Assembly: GCF_018860425.1 (NCBI RefSeq)
Contig: NZ_JAHKPI010000008.1
Coordinates: forward strand, 1-64,000
Length of the DNA: 64,000 bases
DNA from: Marinobacter sp. F3R08
GTDB taxonomy: Bacteria; Pseudomonadota; Gammaproteobacteria; Pseudomonadales; Oleiphilaceae
Direction: 5' to 3'
Of this stretch, positions 45,638 through 52,167 are shown in pieces. Positions within the stretch are counted from its first letter, which is position 1, and each line of letters starts with the position of its first letter. The notes beneath the pieces were generated by a model. The model searched no databases and had not been told where the DNA came from. It saw only the letters and a program-made list of their open reading frames with translations. Position numbers and translations under genes: made by a program.

Positions 45638-46295
45638 CCCCACCCATTTTTGCCTCAAGTTTGCGCAGCTGGCTTTCCAGCGAGAAGCTGACGCTTGAAG
45701 CCATTGAGAAAAAGTTCAAGAGCGCCTTCAAGTTGCTGTCCCCCTTGCAGACTGAGTGAATACGCTGCCATAAAGCCTGATTCACCAACTGTAGCCTTTG
45801 ATTTCTCTCAACAAGCCCCTTCAGATCCCAGTCCGGAGTCTGGTGACTCCGTTTGGCGAAGTATTGCTGTAACAGATAATGGGAAACGCTTCGCATGATA
45901 AATTCGTCGGTATTCGCGAAAGGCAGATGATGCACGGCCATTGGCTTGAGCTCGGCAAGAACCGGACACCCGCTGGTTGCCATCTTGAGCCCAAGCAAAG
46001 ACCTCAACGCCTCTTCGAGCGCCGTTTGTTTGAAGTAACTTCGACAGTCGTCTGTTACCTTAACCTCAACTTTCTGATAGGCATCTTCATTCTGAAACGC
46101 CTCAACCACGGGCAATATTTCCGTTGCCGCGGGACAGTAGTGTGATTCCGAAGCCTTTAACGGACAGTTGTTACATTGGCAATGCTCCAGCTTCGTCCAT
46201 GAAGGAAGCGTACCGGGTGGCCGCGAAGGCTTGTCCGTCACCTTGAATTCGGCTGTGCGACCGTCCTGAAATCTGAAATCGTAGCGTACATTCAT
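45627..46295 (-). CDS. Conserved-looking unknown protein with N-terminal four-cysteine cluster
   Basis: The ATG at 46295 overlaps the uup stop (ATGA), so translation is coupled. The 222-residue product begins MNVRYDFRFQDGRTAEFKV. Cysteines 39, 41, 44 and 54 form C-x-C-x2-C-x9-C (HCQCNNCPLKASESHYCPAAT), likely to bind a metal or iron-sulfur cluster. A further Cys lies at SGCPVLAELKPMAVHHLPFA. The C-terminal half is helical (LKGLVERNQRLQLVNQALWQRI; LKALLNFFSMASSVSFSLESQLRKLEAKM). I do not recognise the family. Coupling to the ABC-F gene uup may hint at a translation-linked role. Confidence 0.8.
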   Translation of the reverse strand: MNVRYDFRFQDGRTAEFKVTDKPSRPPGTLPSWTKLEHCQCNNCPLKASESHYCPAATEILPVVEAFQNEDAYQKVEVKVTDDCRSYFKQTALEEALRSLLGLKMATSGCPVLAELKPMAVHHLPFANTDEFIMRSVSHYLLQQYFAKRSHQTPDWDLKGLVERNQRLQLVNQALWQRIHSVCKGDSNLKALLNFFSMASSVSFSLESQLRKLEAKMGGEGA

Positions 46296-48229
46296 TGGTT
46301 TGCCTGTTCTTCCAGCTCCATCCACCGCTCTATGACCTGCTCCAAACGTCTTTCCTTTTCTGTCAACGCGTCCAGAGTGCCCGAGACCTCATCTGGCAAA
46401 CCTGAGTAAAAGTCAGCTCGGGAAATCGTTTTCTGGAGGTCATCGACTTCCTGCTCAAGTGCCTCAATCTGTGCCGGCAATTGTTCCAACTCCAGCTTGA
46501 GCTTGTAGCTCAGCTTCACAGGTTTGGGCTTTTCAGCCTGTGCGGCCACGCCCCCTTTTTCTGCGGCCTTTCCGGTTTCACCTTGAGTTTTCCTGGATTT
46601 ATCCTGCTTGTCCGGACGATTTCCAGTCGCTTCAGATGGGAAGCAACCGCCCTGTCGGCGCCAGTCTGTGTAGCCACCGACGAACTCGCGGACTTTGCCC
46701 GAGCCATCCAGGAAAACCGTTTCAGTGACCACATTATCAAGAAATTCACGATCGTGACTGATCACTATCACAGTGCCGGAAAACTCCGCCAACTGTTCTT
46801 CCAGTAACTCCAGGGTTTCAACATCCAGATCGTTGGTCGGCTCATCGAGCACCAGGATATTCGCGGGCTTGCTAAACAGTTTGGCCAAAAGCAGTCGGGC
46901 TCGTTCACCACCGGAGAACACGCTTACCGGAGATCTGGCCCGCTCCGGCGTAAACAGAAACTCCTGCAAATAACCAAGCACATGCTTACTCTGGCCATTG
47001 ATGTCGATGAACTCCCGGCCTTCGGAAAGGTTATCCAGTGCGTTCCTCGTCAGATCCAGTTCGCCACGCAACTGGTCGAAATACGCCACCTGCAGATTGG
47101 TTCCAAGACGAATAGAACCCTCGGTCGGATCCAGATCCCCCAATAACAACCGAACAAGGGTGGTCTTGCCAGTGCCGTTCTCTCCAACAAGTCCAATCTT
47201 GTCCCCACGCAGGACGGTAAGATTCATATCTCGGATCACTGATGTGCCATCGGGATAGGCAAATCCGGCATTCCCGGTTTCAACCACCAGTTTTCCTGAG
47301 CGTGCTGCGTCTTCCACCGCAAAACTTGCGGTTCCACCCCGTACGCGACGCTGGCGATGTTCCTCACGCATGGCTTTCAGGGCCCGAACACGCCCCATAT
47401 TGCGGGTCCTGCGGGCCTTGATGCCCTGGCGAATCCAGGCCTCTTCCTGCTTGAGCCGCTTATCGAACAACGCATTTTGTCGTTCTTCTTCTTCCAGCGC
47501 TTTTTCTTTAAGGTCGAGATAGCGATCGTAACTCGCAGCAAAGCTCACCAACTTGCCCCGGTCGAGCTCAACAATCCGCGTCGCCATGCGTCTAATAAAA
47601 GCGCGGTCATGGCTGACAAACAGCATGGCGCCACGAAACTGACCCAGCGCCTCCTCCAGCCAGGCAATTGCGGGTACATCCAGATGGTTTGTCGGTTCGT
47701 CCAGCAACAGAATATCGGGATCGGCAACCAGCGCTTTGGCGAGCAGGACCCGGCGTTGCCAACCACCGGACAGGGTATTCAGGGCCTGATCCTGATCAAC
47801 ACCGTATTGACCAAGAATCGTCGTGACCTTCTGGTCCAGACGCCAGCCGTCAAGCGCTTCCAGACGTTCCTGAACTTTCATCAACCGGTCGAGACTGGCC
47901 TCATCGGCCTGCTGCGACAGCTGATGGAATTCCGCCAACAGCTTGCCGGTTTCCGGGAACGCGCCCGCCACTACCTCATAGGCCGTGCGGGTATCCTCAG
48001 AGGGCAGGTTCTGCGGAAGCACGGCGAGCACGGCCCCGTCGTCCAGTCGAACCACACCACCATCGGGAATCACCTCCCCACTGACAATTTTGAGCAGCGT
48101 CGACTTGCCCTCTCCGTTTCGTCCCAGCAAACACACGCGCTCCCCGGCATCGATAACCAATGAGGCCTGATCCAGCAGAGGGTGCATTCCATAAGCCAGT
48201 GAAACTGAGTCCAGCGTTAGCAATGGCAC
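46292..48229 (-). CDS. uup: ABC-F ATPase Uup
   Basis: ABC-F proteins are soluble twin ATPases that act on ribosomes; Uup also affects transposon excision in E. coli. The 645-residue product starts with GTG (PLLTLDSVSLAYG). It has Walker A GRNGEGKST (36-44) with signature LSGGWQRRVLLAKAL and Walker B DILLLDEPTNHLD. A second set follows: GENGTGKTT, FSGGERARLLLAKLF, ILVLDEPTNDLD. A basic linker (about 510-560) and a C-terminal coiled-coil DNA-binding-type domain (about 565-645) mark it as Uup rather than EttA. It lies 8 bases after the MOSC gene. Confidence 0.94.
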   Translation of the reverse strand: MPLLTLDSVSLAYGMHPLLDQASLVIDAGERVCLLGRNGEGKSTLLKIVSGEVIPDGGVVRLDDGAVLAVLPQNLPSEDTRTAYEVVAGAFPETGKLLAEFHQLSQQADEASLDRLMKVQERLEALDGWRLDQKVTTILGQYGVDQDQALNTLSGGWQRRVLLAKALVADPDILLLDEPTNHLDVPAIAWLEEALGQFRGAMLFVSHDRAFIRRMATRIVELDRGKLVSFAASYDRYLDLKEKALEEEERQNALFDKRLKQEEAWIRQGIKARRTRNMGRVRALKAMREEHRQRRVRGGTASFAVEDAARSGKLVVETGNAGFAYPDGTSVIRDMNLTVLRGDKIGLVGENGTGKTTLVRLLLGDLDPTEGSIRLGTNLQVAYFDQLRGELDLTRNALDNLSEGREFIDINGQSKHVLGYLQEFLFTPERARSPVSVFSGGERARLLLAKLFSKPANILVLDEPTNDLDVETLELLEEQLAEFSGTVIVISHDREFLDNVVTETVFLDGSGKVREFVGGYTDWRRQGGCFPSEATGNRPDKQDKSRKTQGETGKAAEKGGVAAQAEKPKPVKLSYKLKLELEQLPAQIEALEQEVDDLQKTISRADFYSGLPDEVSGTLDALTEKERRLEQVIERWMELEEQANQ

Positions 48230-48237
48230 GTTAGGTT

Positions 48238-49032
48238 TTACTCCGATTTGTTAACTATAACGGGATCACCCACCCGAATAATTCCCGGTGATTCATGAAG
48301 GGCGTTCTGCCCGAATATCACACCATCCTGGGTCCTGCGATAGCTTGAGAGAGTCCTCAGAGGCTGTAGCGCAGCATCTTTTTGGCCCGTTGACGGATCC
48401 ACAGTGGTCATAACACAGCGGGAACAGGGCTTTACGATGCTCAGATCATTGTGGCCGATCTGCAAACTCTGCCAATGATCTTCCTCCCAGGGTCCTGCTC
48501 CCTCAACCACGATGTTGGGACGAAATCTTCGCATTTCCACGGGCACATCAAGCCGAGTGTTCAGCTCTTTCAGCGAAGCGACGTTGGTCACAAGGAAAGG
48601 AAAGCCGTCGGCAAAGCCAACCCGGCGGTACTCATCGACCCGACTCGCATCAACGCGACGAAAGGAGCTGTCCGGCATAAAGACGAAACGAACAGGAATC
48701 CCGCAAAAACGACTAAGCGCATCACTGGCCTCCGGCAAGCCAACCAGGGTCTGAACCCAATCTCGCCAGACCAAAACCCGAAGCTCTTCACTCGAGGCTG
48801 TCAGGGAAAATTCACCTTCACCCGGGATGTTAACAGTTACCTGCTCCCCTTCAAGGCGGGTCACAATACGGGCGAGTTCCGGATGCTCCCGCTGGGTGAC
48901 AAACCGGCGCTCATCATCAACGATCATCCAGCGCCGATCCCCGACTGGCCCGAAATCATCGGTCTTGAAGTCGGCAACCTCTATTCCGGACAGAGATTTT
49001 ACGGGATAAACAAACAGTGAATGAACCTTCAT
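48238..49032 (-). CDS. MOSC-domain protein (YcbX-like)
   Basis: MOSC proteins bind or transfer sulfur in molybdenum-cofactor enzymes. E. coli YcbX detoxifies N-hydroxylated bases. The ATG at 49032 with GGGGAGA upstream gives 264 residues. An N-terminal MOSC_N beta-barrel (VHSLFVYPVKSLSGIEV, DRRWMIVDDERRFVTQREHP) precedes the MOSC core. The core has RRFRPNIVVEG and the conserved cysteine in VKPCSRCVMTTVDPSTG. It lacks the C-terminal ferredoxin domain of full-length YcbX. It leads the MOSC-uup-Cys-cluster gene group. Confidence 0.9.
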   Translation of the reverse strand: MKVHSLFVYPVKSLSGIEVADFKTDDFGPVGDRRWMIVDDERRFVTQREHPELARIVTRLEGEQVTVNIPGEGEFSLTASSEELRVLVWRDWVQTLVGLPEASDALSRFCGIPVRFVFMPDSSFRRVDASRVDEYRRVGFADGFPFLVTNVASLKELNTRLDVPVEMRRFRPNIVVEGAGPWEEDHWQSLQIGHNDLSIVKPCSRCVMTTVDPSTGQKDAALQPLRTLSSYRRTQDGVIFGQNALHESPGIIRVGDPVIVNKSE

Positions 49033-49132
49033 GACAGGCAGTCTCCCCAAGAGAGTCAGGATGCGCAACAGGGCTCTGAGTATACCTGACCACACAGCGT
49101 GACGCCGAGTTTGTAGATGCCCGGACACAAAA

Positions 49133-49160
49133 AAACCCGGACCTTCTCAGGACCGGGTTT
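49133..49160 (-). terminator. Terminator of tRNA-Gly
   Basis: AAACCCGG and CCGGGTTT arms (49133-49160) with an inner CCT/AGG pairing, followed on the minus strand by a T run (TTTTTTTG). It lies 10 bases after the tRNA 3' end. Confidence 0.85.
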
Positions 49161-49169
49161 CTTAAAATC

Positions 49170-49245
49170 TGGAGCGGGAAACGAGATTCGAACTCGCGAC
49201 CCCAACCTTGGCAAGGTTGTGCTCTACCAACTGAGCTATTCCCGC
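49170..49245 (-). tRNA. tRNA-Gly (anticodon GCC)
   Basis: The minus-strand gene is 76 nt with an encoded CCA. The acceptor arm is GCGGGAA/TTCCCGC. The D arm is AGCTCAGTTGGTAGAGC. The anticodon loop CTTGCCAAG reads GCC. The T arm is GTTCGAATC. It decodes GGC and GGU. It is a single tRNA with its own promoter and terminator. Confidence 0.97.
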
Positions 49246-49279
49246 AAAGCTGAACGGCTATTGCCGACAACGGAGGCGT

Positions 49280-49307
49280 ATTCTACGTATCCCGACGAAA
49301 CCGTCAA
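49280..49307 (-). promoter_or_regulatory. Promoter of tRNA-Gly
   Basis: On the minus strand TTGACG (49302-49307), 16 bases, TAGAAT (49280-49285), then a GC-rich discriminator (ACGCCTCCG) typical of stringently controlled stable-RNA promoters. The mature tRNA starts about 35 bases downstream. Confidence 0.72.
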
Positions 49308-49439
49308 CCACTTTTTTTCATTTTTTTCCTCTCAAAGGTCTTGTCATCCCACATCAGCAAAACCGAACACTGCAACCAATCCTGATCCGGGGATTACTTG
49401 AACAACCAAGAGCCTTCATGTTCGGGAACGCCGAGTGCC

Positions 49440-50042
49440 TTACTGACCGAACCGGCGCCCACCTTCAAGATAATCCTTTTCTTCCGGTGACGATGTTCGA
49501 CCCAACACCTTATTGCGGTGAGGGAAACGACCGTACGTCTGGATAATAGCCTGGTGATCCCTGGCAGATTGAAGAAAGCTGCCCATAAAATCGGAAACCA
49601 ATCCTTGCGTCGACCGCGCAACCTGCTCATAACATTCCACAGACATGTCCTGATCTGCCATAAGCTCAGAATGTTGCAAGGGCATGTAAAGGAACGCCCT
49701 GTGCACGGGTGGGAGCAGCATATCCTGCCCTTTCTGCATCGCTTGCCGACAGAGTTTTCTGGCCTGACGGTCCTGATCAAAGGCCATAGCAGTGCCACGA
49801 AATATATTCCGCGAAAATTGGTCAAGAATGATGATCTCCGCAAGCATTCCACCAGCCTCATCCCGCCAGTGATCCACCCCCTGCTCAGATGCAAACAACA
49901 CCATGGACAGAAAACGCCGACGGATTTCCTGGTCGAACTTGCGATCAGACCTGAACCATTTGTTTCTATGCTCGCTATCGGGCAAACCATCCTGGTCCAA
50001 TTCACCAAACCAGAAATCCAGAATCTCTTTCCAATCGAACAT
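49440..50042 (-). CDS. DUF924-family protein
   Basis: The 200-residue product matches the DUF924 family (alpha-helical, TPR-like). Shared features are WKEILDFWFGELDQDGLPD at the start, KWFRSDRKFDQEIRRRF, GMLAEIIILDQFSRNIFRGTAMAFDQDRQA and FLYMPLQHSELMADQ. The biochemical role of the family is not established. The overlapping frame at 49394-50008 is a shadow. It is upstream of tRNA-Gly on the same strand and diverges from the CbiX-like gene. Confidence 0.92.
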   Translation of the reverse strand: MFDWKEILDFWFGELDQDGLPDSEHRNKWFRSDRKFDQEIRRRFLSMVLFASEQGVDHWRDEAGGMLAEIIILDQFSRNIFRGTAMAFDQDRQARKLCRQAMQKGQDMLLPPVHRAFLYMPLQHSELMADQDMSVECYEQVARSTQGLVSDFMGSFLQSARDHQAIIQTYGRFPHRNKVLGRTSSPEEKDYLEGGRRFGQ

Positions 50043-50144
50043 TCACTGTCACCCTGTTACTTTAGGTTTTGTCCCGCCTCCGACCGAGGCCAGCATTACG
50101 AACTTACGACAGGCTCTATTAATTTGACTACCTCAGGAGCGGCA

Positions 50145-50519
50145 ATGAACAGCCCCCGCATTATTCTGTTGGCACATGGAAGCAGTGACAAGCGTTGGCG
50201 TACAACCTTCGAAGAACTGGCTGCACCGACCCTTGCCTCTGTTGACGGTGCCCGGGTTGCCTACATGGAACTTGCGGAACCATCCATGGATACGGTCATC
50301 AGGGAAGGCGTCACGGAAGGCATAACCGAGTTTACGATCATTCCTTTGTTTCTCGCCGCCGGGCGGCATCTACGCAAGGATGTTCCGGAGATGATCAAAG
50401 AGCTCGAGCAAAGCCATGGCGCAAGCATTCAACTGACAGGCCCGATTGGAGAGAGCCCTCTTCTGGGGCAGGCGATCCGGGATATTGTCAGAGACCAACT
50501 GGAAGAAACAACGCCTTGA
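50145..50519 (+). CDS. Single-domain CbiX/SirB-like chelatase
   Basis: CbiX-type enzymes insert cobalt or iron into sirohydrochlorin. The ATG at 50145 has AGGAG 5 bases upstream and gives 124 residues, the size of the short homodimeric CbiX form. The frame is open far upstream, but that part is the antisense of the DUF924 gene. Likely metal-binding histidines are H11 in LLAHGSSD and H75 in AAGRHLRKDVP. No siroheme or cobalamin genes are adjacent, so the metal and pathway are open. The SDR epimerase gene follows after 53 bases. Confidence 0.87.
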   Translation: MNSPRIILLAHGSSDKRWRTTFEELAAPTLASVDGARVAYMELAEPSMDTVIREGVTEGITEFTIIPLFLAAGRHLRKDVPEMIKELEQSHGASIQLTGPIGESPLLGQAIRDIVRDQLEETTP

Positions 50520-50572
50520 GTCGGGCCATTTAGCACAGATTCATCGGCCAGTGAGCAACAGGAGCACACCTT

Positions 50573-51490
50573 ATGTCGAAAAGGATTCTGATTACCGGAG
50601 GTACCGGATTTATCGGCCATGTTCTGTGTCGTGAGCTGCTGACACGCGGATACGAACTTACCGTTTTCAGCCGACAACCTGCAGAGACCGTCAAATCGAG
50701 CTGTGGTCGGGTGGAAACGGTCTGCGACCTCCAACAGCTTCGCTCCAGTCCAGGCTACGATGCCGTCATCAATCTTGCGGGTGAAGGTATTGCAGACAAA
50801 CGCTGGACCGAGTCCCGAAAACAAATATTACGTGACAGTCGGATAGGCGTGACAGAATCACTCGTTGAGATTATTTGCAGTTGGGAACGCCTCCCAGAGG
50901 TCCTGATTTCCGGTTCAGCTGTCGGCTTCTACGGGGACCAGGGAAACGCAACGGTAACCGAAAATACCCCCCCAAACGATGAATTTACCCACCAGCTTTG
51001 TCGAGACTGGGAGAACGCCACCAAACCTTTGGCAGACACTGGCGTCAGGTTGTGTTTTTCCCGGACGGGGTTGGTAGCGGGTCCGGGCGGGGGCTTTCTC
51101 GAACGAATGATTCTACCTTTCAAGCTGGGGCTTGGCGGGCGACTGGGTCCCGGAACGCAATACATGCCCTGGGTTCACCGCGATGACGTCGTCCAGGCTC
51201 TTATCTGGATGATGGAAACTCAAAGTGCCAAAGGCCCGTTTAATGTTGTCAGCCCCAACCCGGCAACCAACGCAGAATTTACCCGAGCGCTGGGCAAGGT
51301 GTTGCTCCGCCCGACTCTATGTCCTGTGCCTGCATCAATCTTGAAGGTCGCTCTGGGCGAAATGGCGCGCCTGCTACTCACAGGGCAGAAAGCGATACCA
51401 GCCAAACTGACAAATGAAGGCTTTACGTTCCAGTATCCCGATTTGGAGCGGGCCCTTTCCCATTCGCTTGCTGGTAGAGCTGGCCGATGA
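50573..51490 (+). CDS. TIGR01777-family SDR epimerase (YfcH-like)
   Basis: This is an extended short-chain dehydrogenase/epimerase of unknown substrate. The 305-residue product has the nucleotide motif ILITGGTGFIGHVLCRELL (5-23). The family motifs AVINLAGEGIADKRWTESRKQ and SGSAVGFYGDQGN follow, then the MPWVHRDDVVQAL segment. The C-terminal DUF1731 region ends FTFQYPDLERAL. AGGAG precedes the ATG. It may be co-transcribed with the CbiX-like gene. Confidence 0.92.
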   Translation: MSKRILITGGTGFIGHVLCRELLTRGYELTVFSRQPAETVKSSCGRVETVCDLQQLRSSPGYDAVINLAGEGIADKRWTESRKQILRDSRIGVTESLVEIICSWERLPEVLISGSAVGFYGDQGNATVTENTPPNDEFTHQLCRDWENATKPLADTGVRLCFSRTGLVAGPGGGFLERMILPFKLGLGGRLGPGTQYMPWVHRDDVVQALIWMMETQSAKGPFNVVSPNPATNAEFTRALGKVLLRPTLCPVPASILKVALGEMARLLLTGQKAIPAKLTNEGFTFQYPDLERALSHSLAGRAGR

Positions 51491-51599
51491 AACAACCGCT
51501 GCCGGAACAATCTTTTCAGCCCGAATGGATTGCCCACACCAGAAACTTCCAAAGCTCATGAGGGCAAAGTGGGGCCCATTATTTTTTTTACAAAAGACG

Positions 51600-51628
51600 T
51601 TGACACTGCCCCGACGCTCTCTTAATAT
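51600..51628 (+). promoter_or_regulatory. Promoter of tRNA-Glu
   Basis: TTGACA (51600-51605), exactly 17 bases, TAATAT (51623-51628), then the GC-rich discriminator ACGCGCC. A near-consensus stable-RNA promoter, about 40 bases upstream of the tRNA. Confidence 0.85.
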
Positions 51629-51667
51629 ACGCGCCACCTCGACGAGGCAAAGTGTTGAAAACGTTGC

Positions 51668-51743
51668 GTCCCCTTCGTCTAGTGGCCTAGGACTCCGCCC
51701 TTTCACGGCGGCAACAGGGGTTCGAACCCCCTAGGGGACGCCA
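51668..51743 (+). tRNA. tRNA-Glu (anticodon TTC)
   Basis: 76 nt with encoded CCA. The acceptor arm is GTCCCCT/AGGGGAC. The D arm is TCTAGTGGCCTAGGA, the anticodon loop CCTTTCACG reads TTC, and the T arm is GGGTTCGAACCC. Its wobble uridine is a substrate of the mnm5s2U pathway that includes MnmC, encoded in this window. A run of seven T follows directly. Confidence 0.97.
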
Positions 51744-51793
51744 ATTTTTTTCACTTTGATGTGCAGAAAGAAGTCAATTTCTTGCAGACACCG

Positions 51794-51946
51794 TCAGATC
51801 GGTTTTTGACCGCTCCCCTCCTCTTTTTTCCCTTGATACGTGTGGTTTTTGCTGTCTTTCATGACAAAGATGCCCACGCCAACGAAAAATCCGATTATCA
51901 GAAGTACTGTCACAATACCCGCGATTACAACGGCATCCATATACAT
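51794..51946 (-). CDS. Small single-span membrane protein (50 residues), possibly ANR-controlled
   Basis: The ATG at 51946 has AAGGAG 7 bases upstream, a strong site; a GTG 48 bases further upstream lacks one. The product begins MYMDAVVIAG. One long membrane helix (about 4-29, VVIAGIVTVLLIIGFFVGVGIFVM) precedes a charged tail (KDSKNHTYQGKKEEGSGQ). Small single-span proteins of this kind often associate with respiratory complexes, but I do not recognise the family. A near-perfect ANR/FNR box lies upstream at 52012-52025, which suggests induction at low oxygen. Confidence 0.72.
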   Translation of the reverse strand: MYMDAVVIAGIVTVLLIIGFFVGVGIFVMKDSKNHTYQGKKEEGSGQKPI

Positions 51947-51981
51947 TATGCTTCTCCTTCCAGCGATTAACTTGACTGGAT

Positions 51982-52068
51982 TCAGCTTACGCACGGCATG
52001 CCAGCGGTGTATTGATCCAGGTCAACCTCGTTGCCAAGACCGATGTACGCATAAATACTGAAATGCAT
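51982..52068 (-). CDS. Possible 28-residue ORF
   Basis: ATG at 52068 is preceded by AAGGAA at about 6 bases and is followed by 28 codons (MHFSIYAYIGLGNEVDLDQY...). It contains the ANR-type box and ends close to the predicted start of the small membrane protein transcript. No family recognised; the good ribosome site may be chance. Confidence 0.2.
   Translation of the reverse strand: MHFSIYAYIGLGNEVDLDQYTAGMPCVS
51984..52025 (-). promoter_or_regulatory. ANR/FNR box and -10 element upstream of the small membrane protein
   Basis: TTGAT-CCAG-GTCAA (52012-52025 on the plus strand) matches the FNR/ANR consensus TTGAT-N4-ATCAA in 9 of 10 positions. On the minus strand TAAGCT at 51984-51989 could be the -10 box. 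The implied start near 51977 puts the box centre at about -41.5, the usual class II activator position. The leader would be about 31 bases. Confidence 0.6.
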
Positions 52069-52119
52069 TATGTTTCCTTCTATTTTTCCTGCATTTGCAA
52101 GGTAATTTGAAGAAACAAC

Positions 52120-52128
52120 TGCTATAGT
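52120..52128 (+). promoter_or_regulatory. Extended -10 element upstream of the GGDEF-EAL gene
   Basis: TGCTATAGT is an extended -10 sequence (TGn-TATAGT) 40 bases before the GTG start of the GGDEF-EAL gene. No good -35 box pairs with it. Confidence 0.4.
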
Positions 52129-52167
52129 CGAAATCAAAGGAATTGTCCGATCTCCTAACCGGTCTGG

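Noticed and set aside
47357-48163. 268-codon frame opposite uup
   Set aside because: Antisense of an intact ABC-F gene; no domain or ribosome site.
49394-50008. 204-codon leftward frame over the DUF924 gene
   Set aside because: Same strand, different frame from the DUF924 protein, which has clear family motifs; Trp/Arg/Cys-rich out-of-frame product.
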